Positions 8,021 through 15,985 of a stretch of DNA of 64,000 bases are shown here, one piece after another. Numbering within the stretch: position 1 is the first letter of the stretch; each line of letters begins with the position of its first letter. The stretch comes from Crossiella sp. SN42. GTDB lineage: Bacteria; Actinomycetota; Actinomycetes; Mycobacteriales; Pseudonocardiaceae. The notes beneath the pieces are model-generated. The model saw only the letters and a list, made by a program, of their open reading frames with translations. It was not told where the DNA came from and did not search any database. The stretch covers positions 1-64,000 of the forward strand of contig NZ_JAMHIV010000026.1 in assembly GCF_023897065.1 (NCBI RefSeq), given 5' to 3'. The translations under genes were made by a program, and so were the position numbers.

Positions 8021-9412
8021 ATGGGGTCGTCTCGGCGGGAGTTCCTGAAGGTGTCCGGGCTGGCCGCTGGGGGGCTGTTGCTGCCCGGGGCCGCGCTGGC
8101 GGACGGCGCGGCTGATCCGTGGGACGCGGTGCCGGGGATTCTGGCCCGGGTCGTGCCGCCGTCGTTTCCCGCTCGGGACTTTCCCGTCACCAGCTACGGC
8201 GGCAAGGGGGACGGCAAGGCGGACAACACCGCCGCGTTCCGGGACGCCATCGCCGCTTGTGCGCGGGCTGGGGGTGGGCGGGTGGTGGTGCCGGCGGGGA
8301 TCTTCCTGAGCGGGGCCATCCATCTGACCAGTAACGTCAATCTGCATATACAGTCCGGCGGTATAATCAGCTTCGCTACCGATCCGAGGAAGTTCCTGCC
8401 GGTGGTGCGGACCCGGTGGCAGGGGATCGAGTGCATGAACTACTCGCCCTTCATCTACGCCTACGAGGCCACCAATGTGGCGCTGACCGGGGCTGGGCGC
8501 ATCGACGGGCAGGCGGGCAATGGGCCGTGGTTCGACTTCGATCCGAAGCGGCAGCCGGACTGGGAGAAGTTGCAGAAGCTGGCGGTGGAGGGCGTGCCGG
8601 TGGAGCGGCGGGTGTTCGGGGGCGGGCACTTCCTGAAGCCGAACATGATCCAGTTCTACCGGTGCCGGAATGTGCTGGTGGAGGGGCTCGACATCCGGAA
8701 TCCGGCGATGTGGACCATCCATCCGGTGCTGTGCCGCAATGTCACGGTGCGCGGGGTCACCGTGTACAGCCGGGGCGGCATGGTGGACGGGGTGGATCCG
8801 GAGGCCAGTTCCGACGTGCATGTGACCGGGTGCACGTTCGACACCGGCGATGACGGGGTGGCGATCAAGTCGGGGCGGGACGTCGATGGGCGCCGGGTGG
8901 GGGTGCCCAGTGCGAACATCGTGGTGGAGCAGTGCGCGTTCCTGGGGCGGTGGGGGGCGATCGCGGTGGGCAGTGAGATGTCGGGCGGGGTGCGCAACGT
9001 GTTCGCGCAGGACATCACCATCCGGCCGGGGCCTGACTACAAGACCTTCCACGCGGTGTACATCAAGACCAACAAGCGGCTGGGTGGCACCGTGGACGGG
9101 GTGCACGTGCGCAGACTTGTCGCTGACAAGATTGACCGGGGCGCGGTGTTCATCACGATGAACTACAGCCTGACCGGGCCGGGGTTCGGGCCGATCGCCT
9201 ACCCGTCCGTGCGCAACGTCACGTTGGACCGGCTCACCGTGCGCGGCACGCCCTGGGCGGTGCGCCTGGACGGCCTCGCGGAAAGCCACATCCAGGACGT
9301 CCGGGTCAGCAACAGCACGTTCACCGAGGTCACCGACGCCGGTATCTCGATCAAGAACGCCGATCGGACCGTGTTCCACACTGTGCACGTGAATGGCAAA
9401 CCGGTCCTCTGA
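8021..9412 (+). CDS. Tat-exported glycoside hydrolase family 28 (polygalacturonase-type)
   Basis: The 463-residue protein begins with a twin-arginine signal (SRREFLKVSGLAAGG), followed by a right-handed beta-helix pattern. GH28 landmarks are the pectate-lyase-like start FPVTSYGGKGDGKADNTAAF, the catalytic region DGVDPEASSD (about 256-265), GDDGVAIKSG (276-285), GSEMSGGVRNVF, and YIKTNK in place of the usual RIK. This suggests an exported enzyme that hydrolyses galacturonan or a related pectic side chain. The ATG at 8021 has GGGAGGGAG about 6 nt upstream. It stands alone between a repeat region and ssgB. One AT-rich dyad (8344-8368) falls inside and forces two rare ATA codons. Confidence 0.9.
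   Translation: MGSSRREFLKVSGLAAGGLLLPGAALADGAADPWDAVPGILARVVPPSFPARDFPVTSYGGKGDGKADNTAAFRDAIAACARAGGGRVVVPAGIFLSGAIHLTSNVNLHIQSGGIISFATDPRKFLPVVRTRWQGIECMNYSPFIYAYEATNVALTGAGRIDGQAGNGPWFDFDPKRQPDWEKLQKLAVEGVPVERRVFGGGHFLKPNMIQFYRCRNVLVEGLDIRNPAMWTIHPVLCRNVTVRGVTVYSRGGMVDGVDPEASSDVHVTGCTFDTGDDGVAIKSGRDVDGRRVGVPSANIVVEQCAFLGRWGAIAVGSEMSGGVRNVFAQDITIRPGPDYKTFHAVYIKTNKRLGGTVDGVHVRRLVADKIDRGAVFITMNYSLTGPGFGPIAYPSVRNVTLDRLTVRGTPWAVRLDGLAESHIQDVRVSNSTFTEVTDAGISIKNADRTVFHTVHVNGKPVL
8344..8368. repeat. AT-rich dyad, copy 3
   Basis: On the minus strand TATACCG-CCGG-ACTG-T-ATAT, inside the GH28 gene and using two ATA codons. Confidence 0.6.
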
Positions 9413-9532
9413 CGTGGCATTCTGCCCGAACGTTCGCACGAATGGGTGTGATGCGCGCCGAACCGCGTAAAGCTGGGAAGCCTCAGACGTCCCCCCAACG
9501 CACGCGACGGGCGAGACGGAAGGGCAGCAGTC

Positions 9533-9946
9533 ATGCGCGAGGAGCACGCGGAGATCCGGACCACCACGATGTTCAACCTGCTGGTGGCACCGCCGGTGCC
9601 GGTGGAGGTCGAACTGGGTTACTCGACCACCGACCCGTACGCGGTGCGCGCGGTGTTCAACCCCGGTGGCAACCAGAGCGTGGAGTGGATCCTCGCTCGG
9701 GACCTGCTGGCCGACGGGCTGATCAGCGACAGCGGCGAGGGCGACGTCAAGATGTGGCCGATCCCGGATCAGCTGGAGCTGGTCGTGATCGAGTTCACCA
9801 CCCCGGCCGGGCACGCCCGGTTCACCGCGGACGCCGAGGAGCTGGCGGAGTTCCTCAACCGCAGCTACGAGCTCATCGCCCCCGGCACCGAGCACGAGTG
9901 GTTCGACTTCGAGCACGAGCTCACCCACCTGGGCAACGCGAACTGA
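9533..9946 (+). CDS. ssgB: SsgA/SsgB-family sporulation and cell-division protein
   Basis: The 137-residue protein matches the SALP family in length and motifs: YSTTDPYAVRAVF, VEWILARDLLADGL, GDVKMWP, and a C-terminus with APGTEHEWFDFEHELTHL. SsgB-type proteins help position FtsZ during sporulation-specific division in actinomycetes. Which SALP paralogue this is cannot be settled from one sequence; the short length and lack of SsgA-specific extensions favour SsgB. The start is ATG 9533 with GGAAGGG about 8 nt upstream. The 120-bp upstream region holds the palindrome CGAACGTTCG (9427-9436). It implies a spore-forming or mycelial host. Confidence 0.85.
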   Translation: MREEHAEIRTTTMFNLLVAPPVPVEVELGYSTTDPYAVRAVFNPGGNQSVEWILARDLLADGLISDSGEGDVKMWPIPDQLELVVIEFTTPAGHARFTADAEELAEFLNRSYELIAPGTEHEWFDFEHELTHLGNAN

Positions 9947-10068
9947 GGGCCCGGTGCCCCTCGGGGTGAACAACGGCCTCGTTCGAGCGAACAACCGGAC
10001 GCGTCCTGCTCGGTCTGCCCGTGGCCACTTAGGTTTCGGAGACGAAGCCGAGGCCGGGAGGGCGCGGG

Positions 10069-10830
10069 GTGCTCTGGAACAGCCTGCTCATCGTGGGCGG
10101 GGCCATCGGAGTCAGCGTCCTGGCCGCCTACGTGGTGGACCGCTGCGTCCCGCGTGAGTCGCGGGCCCGCTACCACGACGTCTCCGGTCACTTCTTCGCC
10201 GCGGTCGGCGCCTTCTACGCGATCCTGGTCGCCTTCGTGGTGGTCGCGGTGTGGGAGGACATGGAGGCGGCGAAGAAGAACACCTACGTCGAGGCGAACG
10301 CGTTGCCGGGCCTGTACTTCGCCTCGACCGCCTTCTCCGACAAGGACAAGGCCGCCTTCCAGGACATCGCGGTCAGCTACGCGCGCACCGTGATCGTGGA
10401 CGAGTGGCCGGAGCTGCGCGAGGGTCAGGCCAGCGCCAAGGTCGAGGACGTGGCCAAGCGGATGCGCCGCGCCATCGTCTCGATGGAGGTGGAGACCGCG
10501 CGCCAGGAAGGCCTGTACTCGGCCATGATCGAGCGGGTCAACACGATCAACACCATGCGCCGGGAACGGCTCAACGAGGCGCACACCTCGGTGCCCCGGT
10601 TCTTCTGGGCCGGGTTGATCGTGGGCGGGGTGCTGGTCATCGGGTTCGCGTTGTTCTTCGGCCCGCCGGGTTTCCTGCCGCACGCGCTGATGATCGCGGT
10701 GCTGGCCGCGCTGGTGTCGGCCTCCCTGTACTTCACCTACCTGATGGACCACCCGTTCCGGGGCGAGGTCGCGGTGGCCCCCGAAGCTTTCCGCATCGCT
10801 TTGGTCCAGATGGGACAGACACCACCGTGA
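10069..10830 (+). CDS. DUF4239-like membrane protein
   Basis: This 253-residue protein has predicted membrane helices at about 3-23 and 40-60, a charged middle (70-175) and two more helices near 182-228. The layout and the HFFAAVGAFYAILVAFVVV segment resemble the DUF4239 (bestrophin-like) family, whose role is unknown. The start is GTG 10069 with GGGAG about 8 nt upstream. It is followed after 15 bp by a small secreted protein gene, so the two are likely co-transcribed. Upstream at 9968-9995 there are two GAACAAC direct repeats around GTTCG-AG-CGAAC, a possible control site. No function is proposed. Confidence 0.7.
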   Translation: MLWNSLLIVGGAIGVSVLAAYVVDRCVPRESRARYHDVSGHFFAAVGAFYAILVAFVVVAVWEDMEAAKKNTYVEANALPGLYFASTAFSDKDKAAFQDIAVSYARTVIVDEWPELREGQASAKVEDVAKRMRRAIVSMEVETARQEGLYSAMIERVNTINTMRRERLNEAHTSVPRFFWAGLIVGGVLVIGFALFFGPPGFLPHALMIAVLAALVSASLYFTYLMDHPFRGEVAVAPEAFRIALVQMGQTPP

Positions 10831-10845
10831 AGTCGAGGAGGAGCA

Positions 10846-11361
10846 ATGCCCGCCCAATCCCGCCGCCCCTGGTTGCGGATCGCCGTGATCGCCGCGGTGG
10901 CCGCGGTGCTGCCGCTGGCCGCCGCCAGCGCCGCGCCCGCACCGGCGCCCCAGGATGAGACCATCGAGCTGACCGCCCAGCGCGGGGTGCTGAGCCTGCC
11001 CGCCGCGCCCGCGGTCGGCGTGCCGTTCCTCGGCGGCGGCGACCTGCTCGACGCCGCGGGCAAGAAGGCCGGCGAGGGCTACTCCAGTTGCCTGATCGCC
11101 AAGCTCGCGCTGCCCGCCGAGCTCACCGCCTACTGCACCTCGGCCTACCGGCTGGAGAAGGGCGAGATCCACCTGTCCAGCCTGCGCACCTACACGCTGC
11201 TGCCCGGCCCCACGTTCAAGGACGGGCCGATGGCGGTGACCGGCGGCACCGGCGCGTACAAGAGCGCCCGCGGTGAGGCCAAGACGGTGAAGCAGGGCGG
11301 GGACCCGCTCGACCCGGCGAAGCCGGTGTCCTACAAGTTCACCATCACGCTCAGCGCCTGA
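10846..11361 (+). CDS. Secreted dirigent/allene-oxide-cyclase-barrel-like protein
   Basis: A 171-residue protein with a clear Sec signal peptide (basic start, then AVIAAVAAVLPLAAASAAPA). The mature part ends with MAVTGGTGAYKSARGEAKTV, resembling the V-T-G-G-T-G-x-Y-x-x-A-R-G-E motif of dirigent-like and allene-oxide-cyclase-barrel proteins, and contains two cysteines in YSSCLIAKL and AYCTSAY. The start ATG 10846 is preceded by GAGGAGGAG. It lies 15 bp after the DUF4239-like gene. Its stop overlaps the stop of the convergent gene by 11 bp. Barrel assignment is tentative; secretion is well supported. Confidence 0.65.
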   Translation: MPAQSRRPWLRIAVIAAVAAVLPLAAASAAPAPAPQDETIELTAQRGVLSLPAAPAVGVPFLGGGDLLDAAGKKAGEGYSSCLIAKLALPAELTAYCTSAYRLEKGEIHLSSLRTYTLLPGPTFKDGPMAVTGGTGAYKSARGEAKTVKQGGDPLDPAKPVSYKFTITLSA

Positions 11362-12481
11362 TCGCCTCGACCAGGTCGCCGTCGGGTGTCACGGCGGCGA
11401 CCCGGTCGGCGGCCACGATCCGCAGCCGCGGTCCCCCGGCCCCGTGCCGCCACTGCCCGCCGGCCAGCGGCAGCGCGGCGATCCGCGGGGCCGGGCCGTG
11501 CGTCCAGTCGAGCCTGCCCGCGATGGTGTCGATGTCGGTGCGGGAGAGGGCTTCGCGGACCGCGGCGGGATCGGCCGGGTCGGCCGCGGCGCGCACCGCG
11601 TGGGTGGCCACCTCCAGCAGCGCGTGCGCCAAACCCAAGGGCGGCAACCAGGACCGGCCGGTGTCGCGCCGGTAGGCCGCGGCCAGCTCCGCCGCGGATC
11701 GTCCGTCCACACTGGACGCGCACTGGTGCCGGGGTGACCAGGCGACCACGGTGGCGACCCGGTCCAGCGCGGGGTGGTCCAGGCCGAACGGGTAGGCCAG
11801 CCAACGGGAACAGGTGATCAGCCGCAGGCCCAGCGGCGCGGCGGCGGCGCTGAAGCCGGCCAGGTCGGCGGTGGTGGCCGCGCTGCTGACGATGCGTGCG
11901 CCCTCGGCGTGGAAGGCGGCGAGGGCGACGGTGTGCTCGGCGGCGGGTTCGGGGTAGCCGCCGGGGTCGACCAGCGGGCGGGCCTGGCGGGCCACGGGCA
12001 GGAAACCCATCGCGGGGTCGCGGAGCGCCGCGCCTTGCGGGCCGTTGTTCCAGAGCAGGCCGACCGGGTCCGTGCCGGGGACGCGGGACCAGAGGTCGGT
12101 GAAGGCGCGGGCGATGTCGTCCAGGCCCCAGCAGAAGTGGAACGCGCCGGCGGGGCAGGTGGCGCGGTGCACCTGCCAGGGCAGCGCGGTGGACAGGAAC
12201 GGCAGGCCCAGTTCCGTCGCGGCGGTGGCCAGTGCGGGCAGCACGGTGGTGCCGCCCAGCGCGGTGACCAGCCGGACCCCGTCGGCGGCCAGCTGCCGTA
12301 CCGCGCGCCGCGCACCGTCCACTGTGGACTCGTGGTCGGCGGTGCGGAACTCGATCGGGCGGCCGTGCGCGGTCAGGGCGAGGCCGCGGAAGTGTTGGGT
12401 GGCATAGGCGAGCGGGTCGCCCAGCGGGGCCAGGCGGCCGGAGCGGGGCAGCGCGACCCCGATCCGCGGCGGGTCAGTCAC
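11351..12481 (-). CDS. Periplasmic-binding-fold ligand-binding protein without signal peptide
   Basis: The 376-residue protein has the type I periplasmic-binding (Leu/Ile/Val-receptor-like) pattern: an N-terminal IGVALPRSGRLAPLGD, VRLVTALGGTTVLPALATAATELGLPFLST, and a C-terminal LAHALLEVATHAVRAA. It lacks a signal peptide and lipobox, unlike ABC transporter receptors, and no ABC genes are nearby. The GTG start at 12481 overlaps the 3' end of the ion-channel gene by 8 bp, so both are probably translated together. A cytoplasmic ligand sensor linked to the channel is one reading; this is inference. It contains two copies of the GTCCA-N3-TGGAC palindrome (11705, 12317). Confidence 0.7.
   Translation of the reverse strand: MTDPPRIGVALPRSGRLAPLGDPLAYATQHFRGLALTAHGRPIEFRTADHESTVDGARRAVRQLAADGVRLVTALGGTTVLPALATAATELGLPFLSTALPWQVHRATCPAGAFHFCWGLDDIARAFTDLWSRVPGTDPVGLLWNNGPQGAALRDPAMGFLPVARQARPLVDPGGYPEPAAEHTVALAAFHAEGARIVSSAATTADLAGFSAAAAPLGLRLITCSRWLAYPFGLDHPALDRVATVVAWSPRHQCASSVDGRSAAELAAAYRRDTGRSWLPPLGLAHALLEVATHAVRAAADPADPAAVREALSRTDIDTIAGRLDWTHGPAPRIAALPLAGGQWRHGAGGPRLRIVAADRVAAVTPDGDLVEAIRR
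11705..11717. repeat. GTCCA-N3-TGGAC palindrome
   Basis: GTCCACACTGGAC in the ligand-binding gene; coding strand reads S-S-V-D with an AGT codon. Confidence 0.7.
12317..12329. repeat. GTCCA-N3-TGGAC palindrome
   Basis: GTCCACTGTGGAC in the ligand-binding gene; coding strand reads S-T-V-D with an ACA codon. Confidence 0.7.
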
Positions 12482-13265
12482 GGGCCTTGCGCAGCTCGCG
12501 GATCTCGGCCCGGAGCGCGCGCAGCTCCAGCAGCACCGCCTGTTCGTCCTCGGCGGCGCGCGGTTCCGGGATGGCGGCCTTGCGCTCGGCGGCGATCTGG
12601 GACTCCATCGCGCTGACCATGGTGGCGATGAACAGGTTCAGCACGGTGAAGGTGCCCAGCAGCACGAACCCGACGAAGAAGATCCAGGCCAGCGGGTACT
12701 CGGTCATCACCTCGCGCATGACGTCGGACCAGGCGTCGCCGGTGATGATCTGGAACAGGGTGAGCATCGAGGCGCCCAGGTCGCTGAAGTAGCCGCCGGG
12801 CGCGGTGCCGTAGAGGTTGGTGGCCATCACCCCGGCCACGTAGAGCAGCAGGGTGAGCACCGCGACGATGGAGAGCACCGCGGGCACCGCGCTGAGCAGG
12901 GCGGCCACCACCCGGCGCAGGTTGGGCAGCACGGAGAGCAGGCGCAGCACCCGGATGATGCGCAGCGCGCGCAGCACCGAGGAGCCATGGGCGATGGGGG
13001 CCAGCGAGATCAGCACGACGAGCAGGTCGAAGCAGCTCCACGGGTCGCGGAAGAACGCCCGCCCGTGCGCGTAGAGGCGTAAGACGAGCTCGAGCACGAA
13101 CACGCCCAGCGCCCACTGGTCGACGGTGTCCACAATGGACCCGTACTCGCGTTCGATGGCGGGCACGGTCTGCAGCCCGAGCACGATCGCGTTGACCACG
13201 ATGACAGCGACGATCAGCTGCTGGAACCTGGTCGAGTCGACGAGGTCACGAACCCTGCTGCGCAA
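12474..13265 (-). CDS. Voltage-gated cation channel, BacNav-like, with atypical selectivity filter
   Basis: The 263-residue protein has the six-helix layout of bacterial voltage-gated sodium channels. S4 carries four arginines three residues apart (R99, R102, R105, R108 in VLRALRIIRVLRLLSVLPNL). The pore helix TLFQIITGDAW (169-179) aligns with TLFQVxTLESW of NaChBac-type channels. The filter therefore reads T-G-D-A-W instead of T-L-E-S-W, closer to the TGEAW of calcium-channel repeats. A C-terminal heptad-like segment (LLELRALRAEIRELRK) fits the tetramerising coiled coil of the family. The start is TTG at 13265 with GAAGGG 7 nt upstream. It overlaps the next gene by 8 bp. Confidence 0.88.
   Translation of the reverse strand: MRSRVRDLVDSTRFQQLIVAVIVVNAIVLGLQTVPAIEREYGSIVDTVDQWALGVFVLELVLRLYAHGRAFFRDPWSCFDLLVVLISLAPIAHGSSVLRALRIIRVLRLLSVLPNLRRVVAALLSAVPAVLSIVAVLTLLLYVAGVMATNLYGTAPGGYFSDLGASMLTLFQIITGDAWSDVMREVMTEYPLAWIFFVGFVLLGTFTVLNLFIATMVSAMESQIAAERKAAIPEPRAAEDEQAVLLELRALRAEIRELRKARD
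13128..13140. repeat. GTCCA-N3-TGGAC palindrome
   Basis: GTCCACAATGGAC in the ion-channel gene; coding strand reads S-I-V-D with an ATT codon. Confidence 0.7.
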
Positions 13266-13385
13266 GCGGATCCCTTCCCGGACGGGGGCGAGGTGCGGGC
13301 GGAGCCTAACTCGTCACCCGGTCCAGGCGTGCTTTTCCCTGACGCTGCCGCACTTTCCGGTGAATCCTGCGCGACTGCCCTCAAG

Positions 13386-14726
13386 TCAGCCGATGCGGTC
13401 CAGTTCGCGGGAGCGGGTCTCCGGGGCGGCGAAGGCCAGCCACAGCACCGACGCCGCCACCGCGGCGCCCACCACCAGGAAGGTCAGTGGCAGGCCGAGC
13501 AGCGGCCACAGCAGCGAGCCGAAGATCACCGGCACGAACCCGGCGCCGATCCGGCTGACCGTGGAGGCCCAGCCGAACCCGCTGGCGCGCAAGGTGGTCG
13601 GGTACACCTCGGAGACGTAGGCGTAGAGCGCGGGAATGGTCACCTGGATCAGCAGGCCGTAGGCGCCGATCCACAGGTAGGCATAGCCGGGCAGGTCCAG
13701 TTGCAGGGCGAAGAGCACCAGCGCCAGCGCGGCCAGCGGCGCGCTGGCGCCGATGACCCACTTGCGGCCCACGGTCTCCACCAGCCAGGCCGAGATCAGC
13801 ACCCCCAGGACGCCGACCGCGGTCATCAGCGTGGTCACCATGAAGGCCGCGTAGTCCCCGTAGCCCTGGGCGCGCAGGATGCTGGGCAGCCAGGTGAGCG
13901 CGCCGTAGTAGAGCACGAAGACGGTGAGGAAGACCGCCCACATCGCCGAGGTGGTCCGGGCGCTGTGCGTCCACAGCGCCCGGAGCTGGCTGAGCATGCT
14001 GGTCATGGACAGCGTGGGCACGGCCTGTTTTTCCGGCAGGGTCCACGGTTGCGGCGTGGCTCCGGTGCGTTCGACCAGGCGGTCGATCACCGCGCGGGCC
14101 TCGGCGTCGCGGCCGCGGCGCACCAGGTACATCGGCGACTCGGGCACCGAGAGCCGGACCCAGAACACCAGCAGCGCGGGCAGCACCATCACCAGCAGCA
14201 GCAACCGCCAGTCCCGCAAGGGCAGCAGCGCGGTGGAGACCAGTCCGCACAGGGTGGCGCCCAGCGGCCACCAGATGTCCAGCGCGGTGAGCACCCGGCC
14301 GCGGACCTTGGCCGGGGTGAACTCGCCGACCAGCGCGTAGTCCACCGGGATGCAGCCGCCCAGGCCGATCCCGGCCAGGAACCGGAACACGCAGAAGGTC
14401 ACGTAGTCCGGGGAGGCCGCGCCGGCCACGGTGAACACCGAGAACATCAGCAGCGTGAGGCTGAAGGCCTTCTTGCGGCCGATCAGGTCGGCGATGCCGC
14501 CCCAGGCGAAGGCCCCCACGGCCATGCCGATCAGGTTGGCGGTGCCGACCCAGCCGCGTTCGGCGGTGGAGAGGTTCCACTCGGCGCCGACCAGGGGGAT
14601 CAGGTAGCCGTTGAGGGCCACGTCCCAGGCGTCGAACATGAACCCGAGCCCGCCGATGAGGAAGATCGTGCCCTGGGTGCCCCATCGCCACGGCAGTTCC
14701 TGCACCACCTGGTCGCCTGTTTTCAC
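13386..14726 (-). CDS. MFS transporter, sugar/organic-acid porter type
   Basis: A 446-residue integral membrane protein with about 12 helices. The conserved loop 2-3 motif is GGIADLIGRKKAF, and a second copy after helix 8 reads ETVGRKWVIG. PESPMYLVRRGR follows helix 6 as in the sugar/metabolite:H+ symporter family. The substrate is not identifiable. The start ATG 14726 lies 13 bp from the stop of the VOC gene, so it may be the last gene of an AraC-VOC-MFS operon, which would suggest uptake or export of a compound handled by the VOC protein. No regulator of its own is seen. Confidence 0.85.
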   Translation of the reverse strand: MKTGDQVVQELPWRWGTQGTIFLIGGLGFMFDAWDVALNGYLIPLVGAEWNLSTAERGWVGTANLIGMAVGAFAWGGIADLIGRKKAFSLTLLMFSVFTVAGAASPDYVTFCVFRFLAGIGLGGCIPVDYALVGEFTPAKVRGRVLTALDIWWPLGATLCGLVSTALLPLRDWRLLLLVMVLPALLVFWVRLSVPESPMYLVRRGRDAEARAVIDRLVERTGATPQPWTLPEKQAVPTLSMTSMLSQLRALWTHSARTTSAMWAVFLTVFVLYYGALTWLPSILRAQGYGDYAAFMVTTLMTAVGVLGVLISAWLVETVGRKWVIGASAPLAALALVLFALQLDLPGYAYLWIGAYGLLIQVTIPALYAYVSEVYPTTLRASGFGWASTVSRIGAGFVPVIFGSLLWPLLGLPLTFLVVGAAVAASVLWLAFAAPETRSRELDRIG

Positions 14727-14739
14727 GCCGAGCAGTCTC

Positions 14740-15126
14740 TCAGGTCCCCGCGTAGGTGCCGAAGCTCCACAGGTGGCCCTCGGGGTCGCGGACGGTGAAG
14801 CCGCGGGAGCCGTAGTCGCTGTCGTCGATGTCGCGGACGAGCTCGGCCCCGGCCGCGGTGGCGCGGGCCAGCACCTCGTCGGGCTTGGCGGTGACCACGT
14901 AGACCGAGCCGTGCGGGCTCCAGCAGACCTCGCTGTCGCGGCGGGTGCCGAGCATCACGCCGCCGCCCTCGGGCCAGGCGAGCTCGGCGTGCTGGACCTC
15001 GCCGTCGGCCTCCCCCGGCACGACCAGGGTCTCGGTGAAGCCGAAGGCGGTGGTGAGGAAGCGGATCGCGGCCGGGGCGTCGGTGTAGGCCAGGCCCGGC
15101 CACACGGTGGGAGCTGGTGTCGTCAT
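14740..15126 (-). CDS. VOC-superfamily protein (glyoxalase/bleomycin-resistance type)
   Basis: A single-domain VOC protein of 128 residues with the two-module beta-alpha-beta-beta-beta pattern: PGLAYTDAPAAIRFLTTAFGF, HAELAWPEGGGVMLG, SVYVVTAKPDEVLARATAAGAELVRD and FTVRDPEGHLWSFGTY. Metal ligands of the H...E...H...E pattern are only partly visible (H in the second strand, E of DPEGH). It lies 4 bp downstream of an AraC gene and is probably controlled by it; the same AraC-VOC pairing recurs at 35 kb. Possible roles are resistance or a small-molecule isomerase or dioxygenase. Confidence 0.85.
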   Translation of the reverse strand: MTTPAPTVWPGLAYTDAPAAIRFLTTAFGFTETLVVPGEADGEVQHAELAWPEGGGVMLGTRRDSEVCWSPHGSVYVVTAKPDEVLARATAAGAELVRDIDDSDYGSRGFTVRDPEGHLWSFGTYAGT

Positions 15127-15130
15127 GCGC

Positions 15131-15949
15131 TCAGCCTGGCGGGGGCAGCTGGTCCGGGTCTTGATGGAATGGAAGCTCCGCGGCCAGCCAGGCGGTCGGG
15201 GTCAGGCCGCTGAAGGCCCGCCAGTCCCGGCTCAGGTGGGCCTGGTCGGCGTAGCCGGCCAGCGCGGCCACCTCGGCCAGCGCCGGGCGGTCCGGGGGTG
15301 TGAGCAGGGCGCGGGCGTGCTGGAAGCGCACGATCCTGGCCAGCACCTTGGGGCTGAGGCCGAACTCGCGGGTGAAGCGGGCGCGCAGGTGCTGGCGGCT
15401 CCAGCCGACCTCGGCGGCCAGCCCGGCCACCGCGACCGGGCCTTCGGTGAGGCGTCGCCAGGCCCAGCCGAGCTCGGGCGCGGGGATCGCGGCGGGCCGG
15501 GCCACCCGGTCCAGGACATCGGTGAAGCAGGTGAACCGGTCGGCCCAGGTGCCTGCCGCGCGCAGCCGCTCCAGCAGCTCCTCCGCCGGCCTGCCGAGCA
15601 GGTCGCGCAGGGACACGTCCAGTCCGGCCAGCTCGCCGGCGGGCAGGCCGAACAGGGCGCGGGCGCCCAGCGGGGTGAGGTCGGCCTCGACGCCGAACTG
15701 CTCGCCGTCGTGCTCGACGGTCATCGGGGTCTCGTGCAGGCCGCCGACCAGGGCGGGGTAGCGGCGGGCCGGGCCGGGTCCGTCGCGCAGGTCGACGGTG
15801 CCGGCGAGGGTGGCGATGAAGGTGAGCTTGCTGGAGGGCAGGCCGCGGTGCACGCCGGGCGCGGACCGGACGTGGTAGCCGATGTAGCGGTTGACCAGCG
15901 GGCGCAGCCGGGGCGGCGGCAGCCCGATCACCTGCTCGAACTCCTCCAC
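15131..15949 (-). CDS. AraC-family regulator of the VOC gene
   Basis: A 272-residue protein with an N-terminal sensor domain of the DUF6597 type (about 1-140; PPPRLRPLVNRYIGYHV) and a C-terminal double HTH (about 165-255: VAGLAAEVGWSRQHLRARFTREFGLSPKVL and LAEVAALAGYADQAHLSRDWRAFSGLTPTAW), the standard AraC signature. The start is GTG 15949. It precedes the VOC gene by 4 bp and, with the MFS gene, forms a tight leftward cluster. The short 36-bp gap to the divergent LLM oxidoreductase gene leaves little room for separate promoters. Confidence 0.88.
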   Translation of the reverse strand: MEEFEQVIGLPPPRLRPLVNRYIGYHVRSAPGVHRGLPSSKLTFIATLAGTVDLRDGPGPARRYPALVGGLHETPMTVEHDGEQFGVEADLTPLGARALFGLPAGELAGLDVSLRDLLGRPAEELLERLRAAGTWADRFTCFTDVLDRVARPAAIPAPELGWAWRRLTEGPVAVAGLAAEVGWSRQHLRARFTREFGLSPKVLARIVRFQHARALLTPPDRPALAEVAALAGYADQAHLSRDWRAFSGLTPTAWLAAELPFHQDPDQLPPPG

Positions 15950-15985
15950 CCGGTCAGCCTAAGGCGAACCGCCTAACGTGGGCGC

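Noticed and set aside
9427-9436. LexA/SOS box CGAACGTTCG
   Set aside because: The actinobacterial LexA site needs a 4-bp spacer (CGAAC-N4-GTTCG); here the arms are fused.
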